Counted from the first letter of the stretch, positions 1-7,427 are shown. The stretch: DNA of 8,868 bases from Flavobacteriales bacterium (GCA_027008965.1 JALVDN010000277.1:1-8868), one strand, 5' to 3'. Notes: generated from the sequence alone by a model not told the origin. A program made the numbers and translations.

Positions 1-1
1 A

Positions 2-592
2 AAAGCACTTGAATTTGCCAAATTGAAAGAAGTTTGGAAAAACAACATGCTGAACAATCAAACCAAAAAAAGCATCCATGTTTTGGAAGTTCTACACAAA
101 ATGAAGGAAAAGGACAAAAAACTGACTTCCATGGCTTTGAAGCAAAAAAAATTAGAACAAAAAGCCAAATTCAGTTTTTATTTATGGCTTTTTACATTGG
201 TTAGCAGTTTGCTCGGATTAGCCTTGGTGATATTGTTCTACAAATTAAGACAAAAAAATATTGAGTTGGAATTGGAAGAAAAAAACCAACAAATCTTATC
301 ACTTATCCAAAAAGAACATATGTATAAGGACAGTTTCACCGGTGATAGAAATGTGCAAGAGCAAATCAAAACACCGAAAGAAGATGAAATTTGTAAAAAA
401 TTCCTTATAAATGCCGATTTAACCAATCGTGAAAAAGAAATTTTCCAACTGATATGTCAAGGGAAAAACAACAAAGAAATTGCAAAAGAACTTTATATCA
501 GTCTGAATACCGTCAAAACCCATGTTAGACACATCTATGATAAATTGAATGTTAAAAGCCGTTTGGATATTTTCAGTCAAATGGAAAATTAA
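2..592 (+). CDS. Membrane-anchored LuxR-family transcriptional regulator, C-terminal part (5' end outside window)
   Basis: The reading frame is open from the left edge, so the true start lies upstream. The first possible start inside the window, TTG at 23, is probably not used. In order, the visible protein has a basic, helical N-terminal stretch that could be the end of a TPR-type sensor region, one membrane segment (about nt 176-244, FYLWLFTLV through ILFY), a charged helix likely to form a coiled coil (about nt 245-316), a linker, and a LuxR/GerE-type helix-turn-helix (about nt 419-577). The HTH shows the family hallmarks LTNREKEI, the NKEIAKEL helix and the recognition helix SLNTVKTHVRHIYDKL. 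Bacteroidota commonly have regulators built as periplasmic TPRs, one membrane helix and a cytoplasmic LuxR HTH. This fits that plan, although the TPRs cannot be confirmed here. The target genes are unknown. It converges on the minus-strand glycosyltransferase gene with 7 bases between the stop codons. Confidence 0.85.
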   Translation, partial: KALEFAKLKEVWKNNMLNNQTKKSIHVLEVLHKMKEKDKKLTSMALKQKKLEQKAKFSFYLWLFTLVSSLLGLALVILFYKLRQKNIELELEEKNQQILSLIQKEHMYKDSFTGDRNVQEQIKTPKEDEICKKFLINADLTNREKEIFQLICQGKNNKEIAKELYISLNTVKTHVRHIYDKLNVKSRLDIFSQMEN

Positions 593-599
593 ATTCCGT

Positions 600-1370
600 T
601 TATCCCAAGCATTTCCATTTCTTCCAAAACGACGAAAAGGGAATTAAATTTCTTCGCCAAAGACCGAAAATCAATTTAAAATAATAGGGATATACCCATA
701 TTCCATACAATTTTTTTATGACAGCCAATCTGGTTCGTATTTTTATATCCGTGTGCTGAATATGACTGGAGGTGAATGAAGGATGCTCCATAAAAGGCGA
801 AACGCTTCCGGCATATAAAATTCGTACTCCCGAACGATGAAGTAATGTAAGCCAAATATAATTTTCCGAATCGGGATATTGGGCACCCAGCCCGAATTGT
901 TCATCAAAAAAAATTCCTGACTTCAATATGGATTTTTTAAAACTTATTTGTGGTGAATAAACATAATCAAACCGTTTTAAATTTTTATCTTTGAATGGAA
1001 ACCGCCCGAATAAACGTCCTTTTTCATCTTTCAAAGGAAAAATAATAACTTCATTATCATACAACTGATGATATTTCAAAACTTTCGTGTGAAAACCGGG
1101 TTCATATATCACATCATCATCAGCCAACATTAAAACATCTCCTTGTGCATGGGAAAGAGCCAGGTTTCTACTTTTGCTTATTCCTTTTTCTTTGGAATTA
1201 ATTATACGAATATTTGAAGGTGCGGAAAAATCAGGAACATCATCATCCTCTGATATTTGATTAACAATTAAAATATCAAATCCTTCCGTCCCTCCGGGAA
1301 ACATTTTTTTCAGGAATGTTAAATCTCTGCGGTTTTGGGTGGAAAGTAGTATTTCCAAAGTTGGGTTCAT
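600..1370 (-). CDS. Glycosyltransferase, GT2-like (GT-A fold)
   Basis: This is a predicted cytoplasmic or membrane-associated enzyme of 256 residues that transfers a sugar from a nucleotide-sugar donor, probably in surface-glycan synthesis. The GT-A signatures are visible. They are an N-terminal strand and turn (LEILLSTQNRR), the segment GISKSRNLAL (residues 63-72) that follows the first Rossmann-like half, and the metal and donor-binding DDD motif in MLADDDV (residues 84-86). After these comes an acidic PDSENYIW segment (about 166-173) where GT2 enzymes usually carry the ED catalytic-base motif. The C-terminus is aromatic and basic (residues 222-253, rich in Y, W, F, K and R) and may touch the membrane. 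No signal peptide is seen. ATG at 1370 fits the short leader expected from the divergent promoter. The donor and acceptor cannot be read from the sequence. The gene is transcribed away from the GT-B gene at 1406. Confidence 0.82.
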   Translation of the reverse strand: MNPTLEILLSTQNRRDLTFLKKMFPGGTEGFDILIVNQISEDDDVPDFSAPSNIRIINSKEKGISKSRNLALSHAQGDVLMLADDDVIYEPGFHTKVLKYHQLYDNEVIIFPLKDEKGRLFGRFPFKDKNLKRFDYVYSPQISFKKSILKSGIFFDEQFGLGAQYPDSENYIWLTLLHRSGVRILYAGSVSPFMEHPSFTSSHIQHTDIKIRTRLAVIKKLYGIWVYPYYFKLIFGLWRRNLIPFSSFWKKWKCLG

Positions 1371-1387
1371 TGGGTTTGTTATCTTTG
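1361..1387 (+). promoter_or_regulatory. Bacteroidota-type promoter for the GT-B gene
   Basis: TATCTTTG at 1380-1387 is an exact match to the Bacteroidota -7 consensus TAnnTTTG. A TTG at 1361-1363 could be the -33 element, but the spacing of 16 bases is a little short and this part is weak. Transcription would start near 1393-1396, giving a leader of roughly 10-13 bases before ATG 1406. No Shine-Dalgarno sequence is present, as is usual in this phylum. Confidence 0.55.
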
Positions 1388-1396
1388 TAAAGATAA
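1379..1396. repeat. 18-bp perfect palindrome in the divergent glycosyltransferase promoter
   Basis: TTATCTTT is followed by GT and then AAAGATAA, giving 8-bp inverted arms with a 2-base centre at 1387-1388. Each arm supplies the -7 promoter element for one direction. The centre lies 18.5 bases from the plus-strand ATG (1406) and 17.5 bases from the minus-strand ATG (1370), so the arrangement is almost symmetric. It could be simply two face-to-face promoters or also an operator for a dimeric regulator. No regulator can be assigned. Confidence 0.7.
1388..1395 (-). promoter_or_regulatory. Possible minus-strand -7 element for the GT2-like gene
   Basis: Read on the minus strand, 1395 down to 1388 is TATCTTTA, matching TAnnTTTG at all fixed positions except the last. 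It lies the right distance from ATG 1370 to give a leader of about 10-13 bases. No clear -33 TTG is seen upstream, where the DNA is already coding sequence of the divergent gene. It is weaker evidence than the plus-strand element. Confidence 0.35.
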
Positions 1397-1405
1397 TTGC
1401 TTTTT

Positions 1406-2545
1406 ATGAAAATTCTACTCGCCGGGGAATATAGTTCACTACATAATCAACTGAAGGAAGGTCTTCAAGCATTGGGGCATGAAGTACATATTATTTCCAC
1501 CGGAGATTATTTCAAAAACTATCCCAGCGATTTTGATGTCAAACCCCGTTTTTCATATCATCCGTTGGTTCAACTTCTTAGAAAAGGTTTATACAGACTA
1601 ACCCATACCGATTTGGCAACCTATGAAACCGCATTCAGAATAAAAAAATTCATTCCTCATTTAAAAAACTACGACATTGTTCAGCTTATCAATATTTATC
1701 CTTTTGAAACACCTTTGAAAATTGAAATATCTATTCTGGAAAAGCTTTTTAAACAAAATGAAAAAAGTTTTGTACTTGCCTGCGGAGATGATTACATAAC
1801 CAATAAATACTACCTCTCCGAACCGATGAAATATAATATTTTTACGCCTTTAAAAAACCAACCCGGGTTAAAAAAACATTACCGATACTCACTTAAATAC
1901 GTTACGCCCCCGTTTCAAAAACTTCATCAATTCGTTGAACAAAACGTACGTGCTTTCATTCCCACGGATTTGGATTATGCCATTCCTTATAGAAATTACA
2001 ACAAATCGGCTCCCATGATTCCCAATCCGGTGAATACGGATAAAATTCAGTATGATTTTCTTTCGTTAGATGATAAAATCGTCATTTTTCATGGTATCAA
2101 CACATGGAATTATATCAAAAAAGGCAACCGTTTTTTCAGTGAAGCACTCGGCATTATCCGGGAAAAATTTGCTGACCGTGTAGAAATTATTGAAACAAAA
2201 GATCTCCCCTACACTTCATACATGGAAGCCGTCAAAAAAGCCCATATTTTGTTGGATCAGGTTTATTCCTATGACCAAGGATACAATGCGTTGAATGCCA
2301 TGGCCATGGGGAAAGTGGTTTTTACGGGAGCCGAAAAAGAATTTACGGATTATTATAAATTGGACAAAAAGGTTTGCATCAATGCCCTACCCGATACCGA
2401 CTATCTGGTGGATCAATTAAGCCGGTTGATTGAAAACCGCGAATTATTAAGGGAAATATCACAAAATGCCCGCAATTTTATTGAACAAGAACATCATTAT
2501 ATGAAAATAGCAAAAAAATATTTGACTACCTGGAAAGGTTTTTGA
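1406..2545 (+). CDS. Glycosyltransferase, GT-B fold (GT4-like)
   Basis: This is a predicted cytoplasmic glycosyltransferase of 379 residues, likely acting in surface polysaccharide or glycan synthesis. I chose ATG 1406 over the in-frame TTG at 1397. It gives the canonical N-terminal strand MKILLAGEYSSLHNQLKEGL of GT-B enzymes, and TTG 1397 would sit almost on the predicted transcription start. The N-terminal Rossmann domain covers about residues 1-185 and the linker PNPVNTDKI about 206-214. The donor-binding C-terminal domain begins with IVIFHG (225-230). Its core is AHILLDQVYSYDQGYNALNAMAMGK (279-303, described by its parts AHILLDQ and NAMAMGKVVF). The usual acidic pair of the GT4 E-x7-E motif is not conserved, with Gln 291 and Asn 297 near the expected places. 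The C-terminus is complete. The last 20 bases overlap, antisense, the end of the FdtA-type gene. Substrates cannot be inferred. Confidence 0.82.
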   Translation: MKILLAGEYSSLHNQLKEGLQALGHEVHIISTGDYFKNYPSDFDVKPRFSYHPLVQLLRKGLYRLTHTDLATYETAFRIKKFIPHLKNYDIVQLINIYPFETPLKIEISILEKLFKQNEKSFVLACGDDYITNKYYLSEPMKYNIFTPLKNQPGLKKHYRYSLKYVTPPFQKLHQFVEQNVRAFIPTDLDYAIPYRNYNKSAPMIPNPVNTDKIQYDFLSLDDKIVIFHGINTWNYIKKGNRFFSEALGIIREKFADRVEIIETKDLPYTSYMEAVKKAHILLDQVYSYDQGYNALNAMAMGKVVFTGAEKEFTDYYKLDKKVCINALPDTDYLVDQLSRLIENRELLREISQNARNFIEQEHHYMKIAKKYLTTWKGF

Positions 2546-2948
2546 AATTCAAAAATTGGTTTTTGTCTCTCATATAATCTTCTTCTTTAAATTCACCCGA
2601 ATTAACAACCAAACAAATGCTTCCACTGGAAAAATTTTCCAATTCCCGCCAAATTCCGGGTGGAATGAGTAATCCTTTATGCGGCCGGTTCAGATGAAAG
2701 GATTTTTTCTCTTTTCCGTCCTCCAAAATTACATCAAAACTTCCGCTGAGCGCAACAAGCAGTTCATATTGTTCATAATGTGCATGACCGCCGCGCTTTG
2801 CCCCCGACGGAACATCAAACAAATAATAAACCCTTTTCATCTCAAAAGGTAAAACTCCGTTTTGTATATATGCCAAATTGCCGCGATGGTCCTTCACCAC
2901 CGGGATATCAATAACTCTTATGTCTTGCAAGGTGGAACTTTTACTCAT
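2526..2948 (-). CDS. FdtA/QdtA-type dTDP-4-keto-6-deoxyglucose 3,4-ketoisomerase (WxcM-like cupin)
   Basis: This is a small cytoplasmic cupin of 140 residues. FdtA/QdtA enzymes convert dTDP-4-keto-6-deoxyglucose to the 3-keto sugar on the way to amino sugars such as Fuc3NAc or Qui3NAc. Family features visible in order are DHRGNLAYI (20-28), PFEMKRVYYLFDVP (34-47), the metal-independent active-site region KRGGHAHYEQ with the two histidines at 55 and 57, the cupin strand LVALSGSFDVIL (64-75), IPPGIWRELENF (95-106), and a DYMRDKNQF tail (124-132) like the DYIR segment of known members. The length matches the family. Which epimer it makes cannot be told. It is the last gene of the minus-strand run. 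Its ATG overlaps the permease stop by 8 bases (ATGAGTAA), suggesting coupled translation. Its 3' end overlaps the convergent GT-B gene by 20 bases. No dTDP-glucose pathway genes or FdtB-like aminotransferase are nearby in the window. Confidence 0.85.
   Translation of the reverse strand: MSKSSTLQDIRVIDIPVVKDHRGNLAYIQNGVLPFEMKRVYYLFDVPSGAKRGGHAHYEQYELLVALSGSFDVILEDGKEKKSFHLNRPHKGLLIPPGIWRELENFSSGSICLVVNSGEFKEEDYMRDKNQFLNFKNLSR
2539..2564 (+). terminator. Weak AU-rich hairpin at the convergent gene ends
   Basis: TTTTTGA (2539-2545), a 3-base loop, and TCAAAAA (2549-2555) form a perfect but AU-rich 7-bp stem over the stop codon of the GT-B gene. A short T-rich stretch follows at 2560-2564, separated from the stem by TTGG. 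It could end plus-strand transcription. It has no G-C core and no T-run on the minus-strand side, so this is a tentative call. Confidence 0.22.
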
Positions 2949-4206
2949 AACGCAATGCTTCTATCGGACTGGCTTTGGAAGCCTTATAAGCAGGATATAA
3001 TCCCGATAAAAAGGCCGTGATGAAAGTAATGATTAATCCCCACATGATGGCGTTCCACGGCATGACAAAATCCACATTGAACAAACGGGCAATACCCATT
3101 CCGAAAATTATTCCCAACAAAATACCCACCATGGCTCCCATCAATGCAATGAAAATGGTTTCCATAAAAAATTGCCACATAATGGCGGTGTTTGACGCTC
3201 CGATGGCTTTTCTAAGGCCTATTTCACGGATACGTTCCGTAACCGTCACCAACATAATATTCATCAGTGCGATGGAAGAGGCCAAAATGGTTATCAATCC
3301 GATGATAAAAGCCGCCGCTCTCAAAATGCCGGTAGTTTGATTGATTTCTTTCAAAGCTTCTTCGGTTCCAACCACTCCGAAATTATTTTCCTGAAAAGGC
3401 TTCAACTTACGCAATTTTCTCATCAATACAATGGCACGGTCTTGGGCATGGTTATAATCAGCCGGCTTTTCAACATAAACCCTGATTTCATAAACATGCC
3501 TCCTTCCACTAAAAATCTTACGCCCTAAAGTAATAGGCAGTAAAACAAAATTATCCTGACTTTCTCCGAATGTGGCACCTTTGGCTTTGGTTACACCAAT
3601 CACCTTGAGTTTATACCCCTTATAAATAATGATCTTGCCCACAGGATTTTCTTTTCCAAATAAATTACGGGCCACATCCGGACCGATAACGGCTACATTT
3701 TTGTTTTGAGTTATTTCAGCCTGTGTAAAACCCCGTCCTTTATCTATTTCCGTTTGAGAAGTTGACAAATAATTTTCATCCACACCCGATACCCGCACAT
3801 TTTCACCTGTTTCTTCTTCTCCGGATGTAAATTTACCACGTGTTGTTCCGGTAAACGAAACGGAAACCAAAGCACCCGGGAAATCATATTTTCTTTTAAA
3901 CATCATCGCTTCTTTATAGGTTATGGGCGGATTAGGTGATCTTCTGAAAAAATGCCCTCTATTGTTTTGAAGCAATGAATTTTCATAACGCTTGATGAAG
4001 AAACTTTTGGCTCCAATGGCTTGTAAATTTTTAGTGAACGTATGGTTGATAGCTTCCACTACGGTAAGTGTCCCGACCAAAGACAAAATCCCGATGGCAA
4101 TAATGAAAATGGTTATAAAAGACCTGAGTTTATATGACTTAACGGCCGAAAAGGCCTGCCTGCGGTATTCTTGAAGTAAAACCCATATTTTTTTGAGCCG
4201 TTCCAC
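2941..4206 (-). CDS. ABC transporter permease, MacB/FtsX family
   Basis: This is an inner-membrane protein of 421 residues with the MacB plan. It has TM1 (about 29-51, RSFITIFIIAIGILSLVGTL), a large periplasmic core domain (about 52-290) and the FtsX domain with three membrane helices (about 295-320, 346-372, 384-406). Family hallmarks are ERIREIGLRKAIGAS (324-338), just after TM2, and the C-terminal GLYPAYKASKASPIEALRYE. Such permeases work with a separate ATPase to drive export or lipoprotein and peptide handling from the periplasmic side, without carrying substrate through the membrane themselves. No ATPase gene is in the window, so the partner is unknown. The start is GTG at 4206. An in-frame stop lies a few codons upstream (4216-4218) and no ATG occurs before residue 101, which would remove TM1. 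It follows aroA by 27 bases and overlaps the FdtA-type gene by 8. Confidence 0.88.
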   Translation of the reverse strand: MERLKKIWVLLQEYRRQAFSAVKSYKLRSFITIFIIAIGILSLVGTLTVVEAINHTFTKNLQAIGAKSFFIKRYENSLLQNNRGHFFRRSPNPPITYKEAMMFKRKYDFPGALVSVSFTGTTRGKFTSGEEETGENVRVSGVDENYLSTSQTEIDKGRGFTQAEITQNKNVAVIGPDVARNLFGKENPVGKIIIYKGYKLKVIGVTKAKGATFGESQDNFVLLPITLGRKIFSGRRHVYEIRVYVEKPADYNHAQDRAIVLMRKLRKLKPFQENNFGVVGTEEALKEINQTTGILRAAAFIIGLITILASSIALMNIMLVTVTERIREIGLRKAIGASNTAIMWQFFMETIFIALMGAMVGILLGIIFGMGIARLFNVDFVMPWNAIMWGLIITFITAFLSGLYPAYKASKASPIEALRYE

Positions 4207-4233
4207 TTGATAAAACTAATCATTTTTGTGATT

Positions 4234-5418
4234 TCATCCTAATTTATTCCATTCTTTCCAAAAGCCCGGAAATGATTTGATCACATTATTTTTATCATGA
4301 ATATCCAAGCCGGGAAAAATTTTTTGCATCACGGCAAATGACATCGTCATACGGTGGTCTTTATAAGTTTCAATTCCTTCATTGGGAAAAACCAAATTCT
4401 TTGGCGGAAGTATTTCCAAACTGTCATCCGTTGCTTCTACTTTGGCTCCAAATTTCTTTAATTCGTTTTTAAGCGCTTGTATTCTATCTGTTTCTTTGAT
4501 GCGTAAGGTTTTTAAACCCGTCAACCTGCAAGGTATTTTTCTGGCTAAACATGTAACCGCAACCGTTTGAGCCAAATCCGGATTCAATAGGAAATCCGCT
4601 TCAAAAAAATCTGTAGAGTCTATGTTTTTTTGTTTAAGGAATAAGCCACTCTCCGTAAAGGTGTTTTCCACGCCCAATTTTTTATAGATTTCAACAACGT
4701 GACGGTCTCCTTGCACGGAATGAGGTTTGAAATTTAATAACAAAACGGGTTTTCCGGTCACGGAAGTATAGGAAAAAAAATAGGACGCCGCACTCCAATC
4801 GGGTTCCACTTCCATAACTTTTTTTTCTATCCGGGAAGTAGAAGGGACGTAAATTTTATCCTTGGATATTTGTACGTCTATATCTAAATCATGCATCATT
4901 GAAGCCGTCATTCGAATATAAGAAACGGAAACCGGACTTTTCTTTAAATGTATGGTTAATCCTCCGGGATTTTTCATGCCAACCAACATCAATGCACTGA
5001 TAAACTGACTGCTCACATCCGAACGGATTTCTACAGAAGAAGATATAAACGATGAAGGGAAAATCCGAAGAGGTGGAAATCCTTCTTTCTCCAAATACTC
5101 AATTTTAGCTCCCAAATGTCTCAATGCTTCCACCAAAGCACCCACGGGTCTTTGTTTCATCCGTTCAGAACCGGTTAATGTCACAGGATTTGGAGTGTGA
5201 AAAGGCAAAAAAGCGGTCAAAAATCTGAAGGCCGTTCCGGCATCTTTAACATCCCTGATATGCTCATCACTCTCAAGGGCATTTTTTAATAAAACGGTAT
5301 CTCGCGCCGTAGATAAGTTTTTGATTTGTATGCTTCCGGGAAATTGAGCCGCCAAAATTAACAATCTATTGGAAATACTTTTGGACGCAGGGATATTTAT
5401 TTCCGGAACACGATTCAT
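4234..5418 (-). CDS. aroA: 3-phosphoshikimate 1-carboxyvinyltransferase (EPSP synthase)
   Basis: This enzyme joins phosphoenolpyruvate to shikimate-3-phosphate in the cytoplasm, the sixth step of the shikimate pathway to aromatic amino acids. Conserved elements are all present. They are IPASKSISNR (K13, S14, R18), AGTAFR (60-65) in the phosphoenolpyruvate and glyphosate loop, KQRPVGALVEAL (R90), SSQF (136-139), EPDWSAASYF (205-214), NPDLAQTVA (catalytic Asp 281), IKETDRIQAL (E309, R312), DHRMTMSFAV (R356) and the closing KSFPGFWKEW (K381). At 394 residues it is shorter than the 427 of the E. coli enzyme, with a very short N-terminus before the SKS motif. Active-site residues are nevertheless retained. 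Its ATG overlaps the ligA stop as ATGA, typical of coupled translation. The Asp at 59 replaces the Asn often found before AGT. That is probably lineage variation. Confidence 0.95.
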   Translation of the reverse strand: MNRVPEINIPASKSISNRLLILAAQFPGSIQIKNLSTARDTVLLKNALESDEHIRDVKDAGTAFRFLTAFLPFHTPNPVTLTGSERMKQRPVGALVEALRHLGAKIEYLEKEGFPPLRIFPSSFISSSVEIRSDVSSQFISALMLVGMKNPGGLTIHLKKSPVSVSYIRMTASMMHDLDIDVQISKDKIYVPSTSRIEKKVMEVEPDWSAASYFFSYTSVTGKPVLLLNFKPHSVQGDRHVVEIYKKLGVENTFTESGLFLKQKNIDSTDFFEADFLLNPDLAQTVAVTCLARKIPCRLTGLKTLRIKETDRIQALKNELKKFGAKVEATDDSLEILPPKNLVFPNEGIETYKDHRMTMSFAVMQKIFPGLDIHDKNNVIKSFPGFWKEWNKLG

Positions 5419-7415
5419 CCTCTTCCCGTCATTTTCAGATATTCTTCCTCGCTGATGATGGGAATACCTAACTGTTGTGCTTTGCTCACTTTGGACGGAC
5501 CGGGTTTTTCACCCGCCAACAGATAATCGGTTTTACTGCTCACGGAACTGGCCACTACTCCACCGTGACGTTCTATGTCTTCTTTGATTTCGTCGCGCGA
5601 AAAATGCTTGAAAGTACCACTTACAACAAAACGTTTGCCCTGCAATATATAGCTTGTTTTCTCGTCTTTTAATTCCATCTGCAATCCGGCTTTTCTCAAG
5701 CGTTTTATCAGTTCCCTGTTTTCAGGATTGGAAAAATATTTAATAATACTGTCGGCCACTACTTCACCCACATCCTCCACTTCCATTAATTCTTCTTTGG
5801 TGGCTTGCATCAACCGGTCAAAAGATTTGAATTTTTGCATCAGTTTTTTGGCGGTGGCCTCCCCTACGTGTTTTATTCCCAAAGCATAAAGCAATTTGTC
5901 CGCCGGACGCTCTTTTGATTTTTCAATGCCTTTGAGAATATTTTCAGCAGTTTTGTCTTTCACACCTTCCAGTTTCAATAGATCTTCTTTGGTCAAATCA
6001 TAAAAATCGGCCGGGTTACGCACCAAACCCGCATCATATAAATCGGAAACGGTCTCTTTGCCCAATCCTTCAATATTCATAGCCGAACGACTGACAAAAT
6101 GCTCCAATGCGGCTTTTTGTTGCGGAGCGCATCCTGCTGTATTCACACAATAGTAATTGGCATCAATTTTCACCAAGGGAGTGCCGCAAACCGGACAAAC
6201 TTTTATAAATTCAATGGGTTTGGCGCCGGGTTTTCTCTTGGATTTATCCACCCCGACAATTTGTGGAATAACTTCTCCGGCTTTCTCCACATACACCGTA
6301 TCCCCTTCATGCAAATCCAATTGCTTCATGATATCTTCATTGTGCAGTGATGCCCTTTGAACAACAGTTCCACCCAGCAATACAGGTTCCAATACGGCCA
6401 CAGGCGTCACTTTTCCCGTACGTCCCACTTGAAATTCCACGCGTAATAATTTGGTGGCCTTTCTTTCGGCGGGAAATTTATATGCTATCGCCCAACGGGG
6501 ATATTTGGAGGTATAACCCAGCTTTTCTTGAATCTTGAATTCGTTTACCTTGATAACAATGCCGTCCAATTGATAAGGGAAATCAAAACGTTTTACTTCC
6601 CACAAGGTGATAAATTCAAAAATCCCGTCGATATCTTTGTATTTGGCAAAAGTTCCGTCGATAACTAAAAATCCCCATTCCTTTAATTTTTTCAGGGCGT
6701 CATATTGATTGTCCACAGGCATATTTTCACTCAACATTTGCCAGGGAATGAAATCCAAATTTCTTTCGGCCACTATCTTGCTGTCTTGCAATTTAAGGGT
6801 TCCGCTTGCCAAATTTCTCGGGTTCATGTAGGGTTCTTCGCCGGCTTTTTCACGTTCTTTATTGATTTTCTCAAAATTCTCATATGAAAGTAAAACTTCG
6901 CCACGCACAAAAAGTTCTTCTGGAACATCTTCGGCTTCTAGTACCAAAGGAAGCGTGCGAATAGTTCGTGCATTGGGTGTGACATCATCTCCTTGAATTC
7001 CGTCGCCACGGGTGATGGCTTCCGTAAATCTACCGTTTTGATATTCCACACTCAACGAGGTACCGTCGTATTTCAATTCCACCGAAAAACTAAAAGGTTC
7101 GTCCACCAACCGTTTGATTCTGTTTATCCATTCCTTGACCTCTTCATAGGAATACGTATTGTCAAGGGAAAACATGGAGTATTTGTGCTGTTTGACCGGA
7201 AAAATTTTGGTCACAAACCCGCCCACTCTTTTGGTGGGTGAATTGGGATCGTCAAACTCGGGATATTTTTTTTCCAGTTCTTCCAATTCTTTCATCAGCA
7301 TATCAAACTCATAATCCGAAATACTGGGACGATCCAATACATAATATTCATAATTATATCGGTGCAATAGTTTGCGCAATTCTTCAATCCGTTTACGGGC
7401 TTGTTCTTTGGTCAT
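5415..7415 (-). CDS. ligA: NAD-dependent DNA ligase LigA
   Basis: LigA seals nicks in duplex DNA during replication and repair, using NAD+ to form an enzyme-AMP intermediate. The protein is full length (666 residues) with all domains. The N-terminal Ia NAD-binding domain includes RYNYEYYVLD and ISDYEFDML (19-40). The nucleotidyltransferase domain has the adenylated lysine K115 in ELKYDGTS, plus TRGDGIQGDD (135-144), NPRNLASGTLK (198-208) and DGIVIKVN (284-291). The OB fold includes VGRTGKVTPVA (330-340). The four-cysteine zinc site is C407, C410, C423 and C429. Helix-hairpin-helix repeats span about 440-560, including EGLGKETV and GVKDKTAENI. The BRCT domain covers about 588-666, including GKRFVVSGTF. 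ATG 7415 gives the standard N-terminus. The 2H phosphoesterase gene ends 12 bases upstream and aroA starts within its stop codon, so it reads as part of a longer operon. No promoter was found in the 12-base gap. Confidence 0.97.
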   Translation of the reverse strand: MTKEQARKRIEELRKLLHRYNYEYYVLDRPSISDYEFDMLMKELEELEKKYPEFDDPNSPTKRVGGFVTKIFPVKQHKYSMFSLDNTYSYEEVKEWINRIKRLVDEPFSFSVELKYDGTSLSVEYQNGRFTEAITRGDGIQGDDVTPNARTIRTLPLVLEAEDVPEELFVRGEVLLSYENFEKINKEREKAGEEPYMNPRNLASGTLKLQDSKIVAERNLDFIPWQMLSENMPVDNQYDALKKLKEWGFLVIDGTFAKYKDIDGIFEFITLWEVKRFDFPYQLDGIVIKVNEFKIQEKLGYTSKYPRWAIAYKFPAERKATKLLRVEFQVGRTGKVTPVAVLEPVLLGGTVVQRASLHNEDIMKQLDLHEGDTVYVEKAGEVIPQIVGVDKSKRKPGAKPIEFIKVCPVCGTPLVKIDANYYCVNTAGCAPQQKAALEHFVSRSAMNIEGLGKETVSDLYDAGLVRNPADFYDLTKEDLLKLEGVKDKTAENILKGIEKSKERPADKLLYALGIKHVGEATAKKLMQKFKSFDRLMQATKEELMEVEDVGEVVADSIIKYFSNPENRELIKRLRKAGLQMELKDEKTSYILQGKRFVVSGTFKHFSRDEIKEDIERHGGVVASSVSSKTDYLLAGEKPGPSKVSKAQQLGIPIISEEEYLKMTGRG

Positions 7416-7427
7416 AGCAGTTGTATT

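Noticed and set aside
581..618. Inverted repeat ATGGAAA / TTTCCAT (581-587 and 612-618) at the convergent ends of the first two genes
   Set aside because: The 24-base loop is large, the stem is only 7 bp and AT-rich, and there is no clean T-run, so I do not call a terminator.
600..635. The C-terminus of the GT2-like protein (FWKKWKCLG) resembles that of AroA (FWKEWNKLG)
   Set aside because: Nine residues with synonymous and non-synonymous differences, the rest of the two proteins is unrelated, and the AroA tail is typical of its family. It is most likely coincidence.
1397..1405. TTG at 1397 as the start of the GT-B gene
   Set aside because: It would place the start almost at the predicted transcription start and add three residues before a canonical N-terminal strand. 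ATG 1406 fits better.
3017..3340. Plus-strand open frame of 107 codons opposite the ABC permease
   Set aside because: It mirrors the membrane-helix codons of a clearly conserved gene and has no family resemblance.
4207..4233. TAGTTTTA on the minus strand upstream of the permease as an internal promoter
   Set aside because: Transcription would start on the GTG start codon itself, and the last base of the consensus is missing.
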